Assembly (NCBI RefSeq): GCF_014651055.1
Contig: NZ_BMWD01000042.1
Span: forward strand, 1 to 53,559
Length of the DNA stretch: 53,559 bases
From: Streptomyces fructofermentans
GTDB lineage: Bacteria > Actinomycetota > Actinomycetes > Streptomycetales > Streptomycetaceae
Reading direction: 5' to 3'
The position numbers were made by a program, and so were the translations under genes. The notes under the pieces are model-generated. The model saw only the letters and a list, made by a program, of their open reading frames with translations, did no database searches and was not told the origin of the DNA. Positions 43,888 through 52,579 of the stretch are shown one piece after another. Numbering within the stretch: the stretch's first letter is position 1; every line of letters begins with the position of its first letter.

Positions 43888-44501
43888 CGTCGGCCGACCG
43901 GAGTCAGGCGCCGCAGCTCGGCGGCGAAGCGGCTGCCCGGCGCCGCCGCTGCCACCGCCTCCGCGTCCTGCGCGGTGTCGACGTCCCGCAGCGGCGGCAG
44001 TTCGCGCACCCGCAGCCCCGCCGCGACCAGCCGGGCACGCTGCACGGCGCCCGTACGGGGCGTGGACATGGGCACGCCCCTCAGCAGACCGGGATCGGGT
44101 GTCGCGAGTCCCAGCGCCCAGAACCCCCCGTCCTCGGCGGGCCCGAAGTACGCGTCGCAGCCCTCGAAGTCCACCGACAGCAGCGCGGGCGTCACTTGCG
44201 GGGTGTCCATGCCGACGAGCAGGGCGGGTCCGTCGCAATTCGCGAACGCGTCGGCCAGGCGCTCGTCCAGGTCGCCGGTTGCCTGCGGTACGACGTCGAA
44301 GCCGGGCGGCAGCCAGGGGCCGGGCGTCCCGTCGAGGACCAGCACGCGCCGTCGGGCGGGGGTCGCCGCCACGGCACGCAGGGTGTCCGTCAGGGCGGCC
44401 TCCGCGAGGGCCGCCGCCTCCTGGGGCGTGAACGGCGGGGTGAGGCGGGTCTTCACCCGCCCCGGGCGCGGTTCCTTGGCGATGACGAGCAGCGTGGTCA
44501 C
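43884..44501 (-). CDS. DUF2064 family glycosyltransferase-like protein
   Basis: The protein has 205 residues and starts at GTG 44501, which overlaps the GT2 stop. The family signature is present: LLVIAKEPRPGRVKTRL at the N-terminus, ALLVGMDTPQVTP and AYFGPAEDGGFWALGL in the centre, and PMSTPRTGAVQRARL later. It is a nucleotide-sugar-transferase-like fold (the TIGR04282 group, sometimes tied to arsenosugar synthesis). Here it is tightly coupled to a GT2 enzyme and a methyltransferase, a set conserved in streptomycetes whose product is unclear. Confidence 0.92.
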   Translation of the reverse strand: MTTLLVIAKEPRPGRVKTRLTPPFTPQEAAALAEAALTDTLRAVAATPARRRVLVLDGTPGPWLPPGFDVVPQATGDLDERLADAFANCDGPALLVGMDTPQVTPALLSVDFEGCDAYFGPAEDGGFWALGLATPDPGLLRGVPMSTPRTGAVQRARLVAAGLRVRELPPLRDVDTAQDAEAVAAAAPGSRFAAELRRLTPVGRR

Positions 44502-45304
44502 GGAGTGGTTCCTCCAGGGGTGGGGGCGGGGGTGGGGGCCGGTGGTTCGGCAAGGACCCGGCTCATGTCCCGGACTGCCTGCCAGGTGCCGCGCCAGGTG
44601 CCTGTCACCTTCGAGGCGCCCGCGCGCGGCAGATAGGGGACGTCGTGCTCGGTGACGCGCCAGCCGGCGTCGGCCGCCCGGACGACCATCTGGAGCGGAT
44701 AGCCGCTGCGCCGGTCGCTGAGGCCGAGGGCGAGCAGCGGTTCGCGGCGGGCGGCGCGCAGCGGTCCGAGGTCGTGCAGCCGCAGTCCGGTGCGGCGGCG
44801 CAGCATCCGCGCGAGCGCGAGGTTCCCGGCCCGTGCGTGCGCCGGCCAGGCGTCGCGGCCGCGCGGGCGGCGGCGGCCCAGCACCAGGTCGGCCTCGCCT
44901 TCGTGCACCTCGCGCACGAAGGGCAGCAGGTCCGTCGGGTCGAGCGAGGCGTCGCAGTCGCAGAAGCAGACGATGTCCGCGGTGGCGGCGGTCAGTCCGG
45001 CGTGGCAGGCGGCACCGAAGCCGCGCCGCTCCTCGCGCACGACGGTCGCGCCCAGTTCGCGGGCGAGGTCGGGGGAGCCGTCCGTGGAGCCGTTGTCCAC
45101 GACGATCGCGCGCCAGCCGCGCGGGATGCGGGCCAGCACCCAGGGCAGCGCCGCGGCCTCGTCCAGACAGGGCAGGACCACGTCGACCGGACCCGGCGGA
45201 GTGCCCGGTGGAAGGGCTGCCCGGGACGGCGCGGTGTGTTGCGTCTCAGGCCGCGTCCGGTGTCCCGCAGGGCGTTCGGGCGGCGGAGTGGGAGAGGTCG
45301 TCAC
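44498..45304 (-). CDS. GT2-family glycosyltransferase
   Basis: The protein has 268 residues from GTG 45304, after AGGGTGATC; the longer upstream frame crosses the divergent regulator. The GT-A fold is evident: VDVVLPCLDEAAALPWVLA, AIVVDNGSTDGSPDLA and IVCFCDCDASLDP, whose acidic residues bind metal and nucleotide-sugar. ADLVLGRRRPRG and SGYPLQMVVRA are typical of dolichol-phosphate-sugar synthase-like enzymes. No membrane helix is present. It probably makes an activated sugar used by the downstream enzymes. It opens the GT2 / DUF2064 / methyltransferase operon and is divergent from the response regulator. Confidence 0.92.
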   Translation of the reverse strand: MTTSPTPPPERPAGHRTRPETQHTAPSRAALPPGTPPGPVDVVLPCLDEAAALPWVLARIPRGWRAIVVDNGSTDGSPDLARELGATVVREERRGFGAACHAGLTAATADIVCFCDCDASLDPTDLLPFVREVHEGEADLVLGRRRPRGRDAWPAHARAGNLALARMLRRRTGLRLHDLGPLRAARREPLLALGLSDRRSGYPLQMVVRAADAGWRVTEHDVPYLPRAGASKVTGTWRGTWQAVRDMSRVLAEPPAPTPAPTPGGTTP

Positions 45305-45416
45305 CCGGATCACCCTACGGACACGAAAGGTGCAAATGGGACGACGTCTCCTTACGAAACGCGGACGTCGGAGCACCCGCCCTCCCCCCGCCCCGGGCCG
45401 GTGGGAAGGTGGGTCC

Positions 45417-46178
45417 ATGCAGCAGCCGTACGCATCACCAGGTGGGGCCGGGCCACTGAGGCGGGGCCCTGACGGCGGGACACACGTCCTCGTCGTGGAC
45501 GACGACCCCACCGTCGCCGAGGTCGTCGCCGGCTACCTCACCCGCGCCGGATACACCGTGGACCGCGCCGAGGACGGGCCCTCCGCACTCGCCCGCGCCG
45601 CCGCGCACCGGCCCGACCTGGTGGTCCTGGACCTGATGCTGCCGGGCATGGACGGCCTGGAGGTGTGCCGCCGGATACGGGGCCGGGGGCCGGTGCCGGT
45701 CATCATGCTCACCGCGCGCGGCGACGAGGACGACCGCATCCTCGGCCTGGAGGTGGGCGCGGACGACTACGTCACGAAGCCCTTCAGCCCGCGCGAACTG
45801 GTGCTGCGGGTCGAGTCGGTGCTGCGCAGGACCCGCCCCGCGGCCACCGAGCACCCCCTGTACGCACCCGGCGTCCAGGTCGACCCGGTGGCCCGTCGCG
45901 TCACCAAGGACGGCACGGAACTCGCCCTGACCGCCCGCGAGTTCGACCTCCTGGTGTTCTTCCTGCGCAACCCCGGGCGCGCGTACAGCCGCGAGGAGCT
46001 GATGCGTGAGGTGTGGGGCTGGGACTTCGGCGACCTGTCGACGGTCACGGTCCATGTGCGCCGACTGCGCGGCAAGGTGGAGGACGACCCGGCGAGGCCT
46101 CGGCTCGTCCAGACGGTGTGGGGCGTCGGCTACCGCTTCGACGCGGCCGGCCGCGAACGTCCGGAAGAGGCGGTCTGA
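45417..46178 (+). CDS. OmpR-type response regulator
   Basis: The protein has 253 residues; ATG 45417 follows GGGAAGGTGGG. The receiver domain shows VLVVDDDPTVAEVVAGYL, LVVLDLMLPGMDG with phospho-acceptor Asp about 72, MLTARGDEDD, and VTKPFSPRELV with the conserved Lys. A winged-helix DNA-binding domain follows (LTAREFDLLVFFLRN, YSREELMREVWGW, TVHVRRLRGKVEDD, TVWGVGYRF). The histidine kinase gene starts 2 bp after its stop, so they form a two-component pair. The likely targets are the divergent sugar operon or the oxidoreductase genes; no site was identified. Confidence 0.95.
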   Translation: MQQPYASPGGAGPLRRGPDGGTHVLVVDDDPTVAEVVAGYLTRAGYTVDRAEDGPSALARAAAHRPDLVVLDLMLPGMDGLEVCRRIRGRGPVPVIMLTARGDEDDRILGLEVGADDYVTKPFSPRELVLRVESVLRRTRPAATEHPLYAPGVQVDPVARRVTKDGTELALTAREFDLLVFFLRNPGRAYSREELMREVWGWDFGDLSTVTVHVRRLRGKVEDDPARPRLVQTVWGVGYRFDAAGRERPEEAV

Positions 46179-46180
46179 CC

Positions 46181-47293
46181 GTGGGCGCCATGCTTCTGAT
46201 CGCCCTCTTCGCGTTCCTCGGTGCCGCCGCGGCCGGGCTGCTCGGCGCGGGCGTGCTCTGGCTCATCCGACGCCGCTCGCTGACCGCGTCGCTCGCCGTG
46301 GTCGCCGCGGTCGCCGTGACCGCGATGCTCGCCGGGACGCTGGCCGTGGCCTGGGCGATGTTCCTGTCCCCGCACGACCTGACGGTCGTCACGATGGTCG
46401 TCGCGATGGCCGCGGTGGTCTCCCTGGCGACCGCGCTGCTGCTGGGCCGCTGGGTCGTCGGCCGCAGCCGGGCGCTCACCCTCGCCGCCCGTTCCTTCGG
46501 CGACGGCGGCGACTTCGCGGCCCCGGACGGACCAGCGACCGCCGAACTGGACGCGCTCAGCCGCGAACTGGCGGCGACCAGCGCCCGCCTCGCCGAGTCC
46601 CGCGACCGCGAACGCGCGCTGGAGGCGTCCCGCCGCGAACTCGTCGCGTGGATCTCGCACGACCTGCGCACCCCGCTCGCCGGGCTGCGCGCGATGTCCG
46701 AGGCGCTGGAGGACGGTGTCGCCGCCGACCCCGACCGCTACCTCCGCCGGATGCGCACCGAGGTCGAACGGCTCAACGGCATGGTCGGCGACCTCTTCGA
46801 ACTCTCCCGCATCCACGCGGGCGCCCTCGCCCTCTCGCCGTCCCGGATGTCCGTCTACGACCTGGTCGGCGACGCCCTCGCGGGAGCGGACCCGCTCGCC
46901 CGCGAACACGGCGTACGCCTCGTCGGCGACCGGGTCGAGGCGGTCCCCGTCGACGTGGACGGCAGGGAGATGAGCCGCGTCCTCGGCAACCTCCTCATCA
47001 ACGCGATCCGGCGCACACCCGCCGACGGCACGGTGGCGGTCGCCGCCGAACGCTCCCCGGGCGGTGTCGTCCTGTCCGTCACCGACGGCTGCGGGGGCAT
47101 CCCGGAGGAGGATCTCCCGCGCGTCTTCGACACGGGCTGGCGCGGCACGCACGCCCGTACCCCGCCGGCCGGGGCCGGTCTGGGGCTCGCCATCGTCCGC
47201 GGCATCGTGGAGGCCCACCAGGGCCGGGCCGCCGTGCACAACGTCCCCGGCGGCTGCCGCTTCGAGGTCACGCTGCCGGTGGCGGCCGGCTGA
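46181..47293 (+). CDS. sensor histidine kinase
   Basis: The protein has 370 residues from GTG 46181 (ATG at 46190 is also possible). Three hydrophobic helices lie in the first 95 residues (LLIALFAFLGAAAAGLLGAG, ASLAVVAAVAVTAMLAGTLA, VVTMVVAMAAVVSLATALLL) with hardly any extracellular loop, so it may sense an intramembrane signal. The dimerisation domain has the phospho-acceptor in WISHDLRTPLAGLR (His about 160). The catalytic domain has the N box VLGNLLINAIRRTP, then SVTDGCGGIPEEDLPRVF and GLGLAIVRGIVEAH. It phosphorylates the adjacent response regulator. Confidence 0.95.
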   Translation: MGAMLLIALFAFLGAAAAGLLGAGVLWLIRRRSLTASLAVVAAVAVTAMLAGTLAVAWAMFLSPHDLTVVTMVVAMAAVVSLATALLLGRWVVGRSRALTLAARSFGDGGDFAAPDGPATAELDALSRELAATSARLAESRDRERALEASRRELVAWISHDLRTPLAGLRAMSEALEDGVAADPDRYLRRMRTEVERLNGMVGDLFELSRIHAGALALSPSRMSVYDLVGDALAGADPLAREHGVRLVGDRVEAVPVDVDGREMSRVLGNLLINAIRRTPADGTVAVAAERSPGGVVLSVTDGCGGIPEEDLPRVFDTGWRGTHARTPPAGAGLGLAIVRGIVEAHQGRAAVHNVPGGCRFEVTLPVAAG

Positions 47294-47314
47294 GTCCGGA
47301 AGCGGCGGCCCGCC

Positions 47315-48313
47315 CTACGCCCCGCCGCCGGGCCGGGCGCGCGCGAACTCCCTCATCCCCTCCGCGAACCCGACCCGGGCCCGCCAGCCCAGTTCGGTCC
47401 GCAGCCGCGACGAGTCGGCGGTGATGTGCCGGACGTCGCCGAGCCGGTACTCCCCGGTCACCACGGGCTCGGGTCCGCCGTACGCGTCGGACAGGGCCCG
47501 TGCCATCGCGCCGACCGTACGAGGCTCCCCGCTCCCGGTGTTGTACGTGGTCAGCGCCCCCTCCCGGGGTTCGGCCCCCAGGGCCGCGGCGTTGGCCGCC
47601 GCCACATCCCGTACATGCACGAAGTCCCGACGCTGCGCCCCGTCCTCGAAGACCCGCGGGGCCTCGCCCCGGGCCAGCGCCGAGCAGAAGAAGGCGGCGA
47701 CGCCCGCGTACGGGGTGTCGCGCGGCATCCCGGGGCCGTACACGTTGTGGTAGCGCAGCGACACCGCCGAACCCCCCGTCGCGCGGGCCCACGCCGCGGC
47801 CAGGTGCTCCTGGGCGAGCTTGGTCGTCGCGTACACGTTGCGCGGGTCGGCGGGAGCGTCCTCGCCGACCAGCCCTGGCTCCAACTCCGCACCGCACAGG
47901 GGGCACCGCGGCTCGAACCGGCCGGCGTCCAGGTCGGCGGCGGACCGGGGGCCCGGCCGCACCACGCCGTGCGTCCCGCACGCGTACCGCCCCTCCCCGT
48001 ACACGACCATCGAACCGGCGAGCACCAGTCGCCGGATCCCGGCGTCGGCCATGGCGGTGAGCAGCACCGCGGTACCGAGGTCGTTGCGGGACACGTACTC
48101 GACCGCGTCCGTGAAACCGGCGCCCAGACCGACCATCGCCGCCTGGTGGCACACGGCGTCCACCCCTGGCAGCGAGGCCGCGACCGCCTCGGCGTCCCGC
48201 ACGTCGTGGCCGTCCAGCAGGTCGAACACCACCGCCTCGTGCCCAAGCGCCGTGAGCGCCTCCACGACATGGGACCCGATGAACCCGGCACCGCCGGTGA
48301 CCAGTACACGCAT
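47315..48313 (-). CDS. NAD-dependent epimerase/dehydratase
   Basis: The protein has 332 residues from ATG 48313. It starts MRVLVTGGAGFIGSHVVEAL, the extended-SDR dinucleotide site, and has VYATTKLAQEHL as the catalytic Tyr-Lys motif and YHNVYGPGMPRDTPY near the substrate site. An unusual insert between residues about 130 and 175 carries Cys residues (RYACGTHG and RCPLCGAEL) that could form a metal knuckle. Extended SDRs of this type act on nucleotide sugars such as UDP-glucose. It is convergent with the kinase gene and probably supplies the nearby glycosyltransferases, but that link is inference. Confidence 0.92.
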   Translation of the reverse strand: MRVLVTGGAGFIGSHVVEALTALGHEAVVFDLLDGHDVRDAEAVAASLPGVDAVCHQAAMVGLGAGFTDAVEYVSRNDLGTAVLLTAMADAGIRRLVLAGSMVVYGEGRYACGTHGVVRPGPRSAADLDAGRFEPRCPLCGAELEPGLVGEDAPADPRNVYATTKLAQEHLAAAWARATGGSAVSLRYHNVYGPGMPRDTPYAGVAAFFCSALARGEAPRVFEDGAQRRDFVHVRDVAAANAAALGAEPREGALTTYNTGSGEPRTVGAMARALSDAYGGPEPVVTGEYRLGDVRHITADSSRLRTELGWRARVGFAEGMREFARARPGGGA

Positions 48314-48474
48314 GCCGCCCACGCTAGGCCGCCCCGCCGGTGCCGGGGACGACCGCGCCCGGCACGTCACCGGCCCGTAAGACACCGGCCCGCGCCTCCC
48401 GCCCGGATGCGCGCGCCCGTCACCGCGGCGGACGTGCGGTCGATCGCCGCGCCGCCCACCGCTCCGGCGCGCTG

Positions 48475-48945
48475 GAAGCGGACTACCGGCTCCGGATCTT
48501 CTCCCCCAGAGGCGAACTGCCGTTCGCCGGGCACCCCGTCCAGCCGCCCCGGCTCCTCAAGCGCCTGGCTGGACAACGGAGGCACGCCGCAACACACCGA
48601 GAGGATCGTGCAGGAGTGCACTGCCGGCCTGGTGACCGTGCGCCACGTGGATGGGCACCTGTCCTTCGCAGCCCCTGCGCTTGTCCGCGACGGCGCGCTC
48701 GACGAGGAGTTCCTCACCTGGATCGTCGCCCCGACGGGTCCGAGCACGCCTTCGAGATGTGCACCTTCGCCCCGGGCTGCGGCGTGGCCGAGGACCCTGT
48801 GTGCGGCAGCATGAACGCCTCGGTCGGGCAGTGGTTCACCTCCACCGGCGGCGCGCCTGCCACCTACCGGGTTTCTCAGGGCACGCGCGTGGGCCGGTCC
48901 GGGACCATCGAGATCACCGCCGACGTGGGCGGCACCGTCTGGTCA
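48475..48945 (+). pseudogene. frameshifted PhzF-family gene fragment
   Basis: Three plus-frame pieces join to a PhzF-like protein. First comes ADYRLRIFSPRGELPFAGHP; then, after a shift, IVQECTAGLVTVRHVDG and LVRDGALDEEFLTWI; then, after a second shift, FAPGCGVAEDPVCGSMNASV and GRSGTIEITADVGGTVW. The N-terminal 35-40 residues with the catalytic Glu region are absent. It is a dead isomerase-like gene. Confidence 0.85.
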
Positions 48946-49169
48946 GCGGGGCTGCCGCCAGCCACATCCGCGGCACCATCACCCTCCGACCGGGGTGGCG
49001 ACCCCGCGTCCCGTCATCAACCGCGGTGTGCCGGGCTCTCGTCCATCCGCCCGCGCCTGTCGGGTTGTCAGGGCCGTTGCGCGACCTCCCGCCCCCGTTG
49101 CTTCCGGGGTCGTCCAGGTACTCGGCCCCATCCGTCAGGACGGCAGGGAGAGCGTCGACCGCTGAGGGC

Positions 49170-49350
49170 TCAGGCGGCGGGTCTGTTCATGCGGATCAGA
49201 GTCTGCTGACCGTTCGCGACGAGTTTCCGGGCGCCGTCGGCCTGGACGCCGTAGACCTCAAGCTGGCAGACGGTCAGGGTGCGTCCGAGCTTCAGGACGG
49301 CGCCGATCGCTTCGAGGTGGTCACCGACGGCGGGCGCGCAGGGCTCCGCG
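49170..49350 (-). pseudogene. PaaI-type thioesterase C-terminal fragment
   Basis: The minus frame ends GDHLEAIGAVLKLGRTLTVC and RKLVANGQQTLIRM, the last third of a hotdog-fold PaaI thioesterase. The catalytic N-terminal part is absent and the upstream frame is not protein-like. Confidence 0.75.
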
Positions 49351-49412
49351 ACCCGAGTCGCCTCACGGGTTGAGCCGCACAGGACCGCGCCGGACGCTTC
49401 CCGCGCGAGGCC

Positions 49413-50523
49413 AGGCACGCGCCGCCCTCGCTATGGCCTGCTGACGGGCTCGCCGAACGTCTCACACTTCCCCCGCACGAAGTGGCTCACCGCGGCTCGC
49501 CAAACTCTGGCCGCCGCACCGAACGACGCTTTCGACTACGGCGACGCCCGCGGTCGCGTGGAGTTGCGCACCGCACTCGCTGACTACCTTGCGCGGGCCC
49601 GCGGGGTGCACGCCGAGCCCGAGCGGATCGTCATCTGTTCCGGATTCCATCACGGCCTGGCGCTGATGGCCCAGGCGCTCAGGGCACGGCAGGTGCGGGC
49701 GACAGCCGTCGAGGCTTACGGCCTCGACTTGTACCGCGACCTGCTGACGAACCCCGGCCTGCAGATCCCGCCGCTCTACGTCGACGAACACGGCGCGCGC
49801 ACCGACGACCTGGCGCGACTGCATGGTGTGGATGCGGTGCTGATAACGCCAGCGCACCAGTACCCGACGGGTGTCGCGCTCAGCCCGGAGCGGCGCATAG
49901 CCGCCGTCGACTGGGCACGCTCCACCGGCGGCCTCGTCCTGGAGGACGACTACGACGGAGAATTCCGGTACGACCGCCAGCCTGTGGGCGCCCTCCAGGG
50001 CCTCGATCCGCAGCGGGTGGCGTACTTCGGCTCCGTGAGCAAGTCCCTGGCTCCAGGGGTACGGCTCGGATGGATGGTGCTACCGGAGGAATTCATCCCG
50101 GAGATCGTGACAGCCAAAGGGCACGGCGACTACATGACGAGCGCCTTGGAGCAGCTGACCCTGGCGGAATTCATCGCTTCGGGCGCGTACGACCGTCATC
50201 TGCGCGCGATGCGACAGCACTACCGGCGTCGCCGCGACCAACTGGTGGAGGCCCTGCACCACAGCGCCCCCGGCATTCAGGTGGCTGGCATGGCCGCGGG
50301 ACTGCAGACGGTGATCGACCTCCCCCGCGGCACCGAGAACTCGGTGGTCCAGGCCGCCGCCCGGCAAGGGCTGGAGGTCAGCGGCCTGTCGCAATTCGCC
50401 TACGAAACAGCCGCCTCCGGGTGGCGATTGCCCGAGCGGGACGCCATGGTGGTCAACTACGCGGCACCCTCGGACAGCACATGGGCAGGCGCTCTGGACA
50501 CGCTGTGCCGAGTGATGCCCTAG
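49413..50523 (+). pseudogene. N-terminally truncated MocR-type regulator
   Basis: The plus frame begins in mid-protein at RRPRYGLLTGSPNVSHFPRT and continues as an intact class I aminotransferase-like domain: AFDYGDARGRVELRTAL, ICSGFHHGLALM, ITPAHQYPTGVALSPERR, LEDDYDGEFRYDRQPVGAL and FGSVSKSLAPGVRLGW with the PLP-binding Lys. In MocR proteins this domain follows an N-terminal GntR-type winged helix, which is missing here. No start codon with a ribosome site was found, so the gene is called dead, although a short aminotransferase-like product cannot be excluded. Its lost 5' end meets the PaaI fragment. Confidence 0.8.
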
Positions 50524-50577
50524 CCGGCATCAGCGGACCTGGCTCTACGTCGTTCGCGAAGACGGGCGGAGGGCAAA

Positions 50578-50612
50578 GGCGGCCCCTCTCACTGCGCCTG
50601 AAAGGGGCCGCC
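50578..50612 (-). terminator. hairpin terminator of the DUF397 gene
   Basis: GGCGGCCCCT and AGGGGCCGCC form a 10-bp stem; read on the minus strand it is followed by TTTGCCC. It ends the XRE/DUF397 operon and may also stop reading from the left. Confidence 0.75.
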
Positions 50613-50640
50613 GTCTCCGTTGCTGCTGCGCCGGATGCAG

Positions 50641-50868
50641 TTAGGCGCTGGCGTCGAGCGCGCCCGCGCTGACGCTGGCTACGAAGGCGGTCCATGACGA
50701 GCGACGGAAGACAAGGGGGGCGCCGGCCTTGTTCTTCGAGTCGCGGATGCCGACCTCGGGCGCGATGTCCGCGGCCTCGACGCAGTTCCCCTCCGCGCCA
50801 CTGCTGTACGAGGATTTGAACCAGGCGCTTTCAGGCGCCAGGTCCGTGGACTTGCGGGTCTGCTTCAC
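50641..50868 (-). CDS. DUF397 protein
   Basis: The protein has 75 residues and starts at ATG 50868, overlapping the XRE stop by 4 bp. It shows the full family pattern: AWFKSSYSSGAEGNCVEAAD, VGIRDSKN, and VFRRSSWTAFVASV. DUF397 proteins pair with XRE-DUF5753 regulators (WhiJ/AbaA-type sets that influence development and antibiotic production), where the small protein modulates the regulator. Confidence 0.95.
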   Translation of the reverse strand: MKQTRKSTDLAPESAWFKSSYSSGAEGNCVEAADIAPEVGIRDSKNKAGAPLVFRRSSWTAFVASVSAGALDASA

Positions 50869-51746
50869 GATGCCAACTTTCGTTTCAGGTCCCTGTGGAC
50901 TTCGTCAATGAACATCGGCGTCTCGTTGGGAGCGAGCGCCGCAGCCCGCAGCGCTTCGAAGCGGCGGGAGTATTTGCCCACGTCCGACTTCTTGTCGGTA
51001 ATGCTGGCCTGGCCGCCGGGCTGGTCAGCTTGGACGATCTTCCCCAGCGGCTCGCCCATATCCAGCAGGGCAAAGTTCTGGCTGGCGCGGTATCCGGTGG
51101 ATGCCGACGGCAGTATCTGGATGGTGACGCTGTCCAGCGACGCGAGGCGTTTGATCTCCTCGTACTGTTCGGCCATCACTTCTCGGTTGCCGATTGTGCT
51201 GCGCACAGCGTCCTCGCCCATGATGACCCACAGTTCCCGCGGCTCCTCTTTGGTGAGGAGGTTCTTGCGTGCCATGCGCATCTCGACGTTGGCGTCGATG
51301 AACTCCGTGGTCGTCTCGTCCACGGCCTTGGCCGACAGCAGCAGTTCGCGGGCATAGCGGTCCGTCTGCAGGAGACCGAAGACGAGAGACGGCTGCCAGG
51401 CCGAAACGCTTTCCGCGTCCGTCTCCATGCCGACGTACTCGCGCATGCCTTTCGGCAGGTGCACCGAGTACGGCACCCACCAACCCTCTTGCAGAGATTC
51501 ACGGTGAATGACGAGCAGGCTATCCACCACCTCGGGGTCGTCCACCCGATAGTGGCCGAGGAGGTTCTTCAGGTCGGTGGGGTTCGGGAGGCTGGTCCTG
51601 CCCCTCTCGACGCGCCATAGCTTTTCGGAGGAAAAGCCAAGGCTGGAGGCGACGTCTTCGCGTCTCATCCCGTGGCCCTCCCGCATCCTCTGAAGGACCT
51701 TGCCCAAGTGCACTCGCCTGCTGGTCGGCCCCTTCGGTGCGGCCAC
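50865..51746 (-). CDS. XRE-family regulator with DUF5753
   Basis: The protein has 293 residues and starts at ATG 51746. The helix-turn-helix domain is at about residues 14-65 (LGKVLQRMREGHGMRREDVA, SEKLWRVERGRTSLPN). DUF5753 follows: WWVPYSVHLPKGMREYVGME, LVFGLLQTDRYARELL, LWVIMGEDAVRSTIGN, ITIQILPSASTG-like VTIQILPSASTGY and FALLDMGEPLG. It binds DNA and, in related loci, controls an adjacent DUF397 partner and an anti-sigma-like gene. The divergent HATPase gene and the GCATG-type repeats between them at 51.92-51.98 kb complete the locus. Confidence 0.94.
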   Translation of the reverse strand: MAAPKGPTSRRVHLGKVLQRMREGHGMRREDVASSLGFSSEKLWRVERGRTSLPNPTDLKNLLGHYRVDDPEVVDSLLVIHRESLQEGWWVPYSVHLPKGMREYVGMETDAESVSAWQPSLVFGLLQTDRYARELLLSAKAVDETTTEFIDANVEMRMARKNLLTKEEPRELWVIMGEDAVRSTIGNREVMAEQYEEIKRLASLDSVTIQILPSASTGYRASQNFALLDMGEPLGKIVQADQPGGQASITDKKSDVGKYSRRFEALRAAALAPNETPMFIDEVHRDLKRKLAS

Positions 51747-51923
51747 TGGTCATCCCTTCTGTCGTGCCGAAGCACGCACGATCGAGTCGGGTTCGCCCGC
51801 CCCGGAACCCGGTTAAATCCTCCCGGAGTCCGGTCCACGCCTCCCCCAGTGCCCCTTGGCCGTGCCCGAGTTGAGAGTGTGCCACCCCCAGTTCTCCTTG
51901 CACAGCTAAGAGCTCCGCCTACT

Positions 51924-51982
51924 GCATATGCCATTGCGCGTGAAAATTGCATGCTCTGTTGCATGTCAACTCTGCCATGCAA
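51924..51982. promoter_or_regulatory. operator-like repeat cluster between divergent genes
   Basis: The region has the palindrome GCATATGC (51924), then TTGCATG at 51947 and 51959 (12 bp apart) and its inverse CATGCAA at 51976. The last pair forms an inverted repeat with a 10-bp spacer. It lies between the XRE gene and the HATPase gene, where the XRE regulator would be expected to bind. Confidence 0.6.
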
Positions 51983-52108
51983 GACAGTAGTTGAGCCACG
52001 GCGCAGCGTGACAGAAGCGTCAGCGCTCCAGCTTTGCGAAGCCCAGCGCCGTGCCTACTTCCCCCGCCGACAGCCTGTCGGTGGTCCGGCACTCCCACAG
52101 AGGACGTG

Positions 52109-52579
52109 ATGACGACGACAGCTGTAAGGACGTCTCACGTGGCCGGCCGCCGGGCCGACCACGTGATGGCCGAGAGCTTCAAGGTCGCTCGCCACCGCTG
52201 CGGCGAGCCCCCTCGCCCCGAGGATGCGCACAAGGTGGGTGTGATGAGACGGATCGCCGCTGCCCGATTGAGGCACCGCGGTCTCGACGCGCTGATCGAC
52301 GAAGTGATGGTGCTCGTCTCCGAAATGCTGACGAACGCCCTGCTGCACAGCGGCGCGGACGAGATCGGCCTCCACATCACCGACAGCGAGGGCTACCTGC
52401 ACATCACCGTCACTGACGGCCAGATCGGCGCCGCAACCCCCCGAGAACCCGCAGCGAACGCGGAGTCGGGGCGCGGTCTCCTCCTCGTCCAGGCCTTGGT
52501 GAAGGCCCACGGCGGTGAGTGGGGAACCAGCGAAACCGGTGACCAGACGTGGTGCAGCCTCGCATTACCGACCCAATGA
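52109..52579 (+). CDS. HATPase-type anti-sigma-factor-like protein
   Basis: The protein has 156 residues; ATG 52109 follows GAGGACGTG. It has the GHKL ATP-binding fold: N box VSEMLTNALLHSGA, then LHITVTDGQIGA, ESGRGLLLVQALVKAHGGEW and DQTWCSLALPT. Such single-domain proteins act as serine kinases on anti-anti-sigma partners (SpoIIAB/RsbW type) or as AbaA-like members of WhiJ loci. It is divergent from the XRE-DUF5753 gene, as in many streptomycete loci. The stop overlaps the next start (ATGA). Confidence 0.92.
   Translation: MTTTAVRTSHVAGRRADHVMAESFKVARHRCGEPPRPEDAHKVGVMRRIAAARLRHRGLDALIDEVMVLVSEMLTNALLHSGADEIGLHITDSEGYLHITVTDGQIGAATPREPAANAESGRGLLLVQALVKAHGGEWGTSETGDQTWCSLALPTQ

Noticed and set aside
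46130..47239. Minus-strand frame opposite the histidine kinase
   Set aside because: The kinase has all its signature boxes on the plus strand; the minus frame is a shadow.
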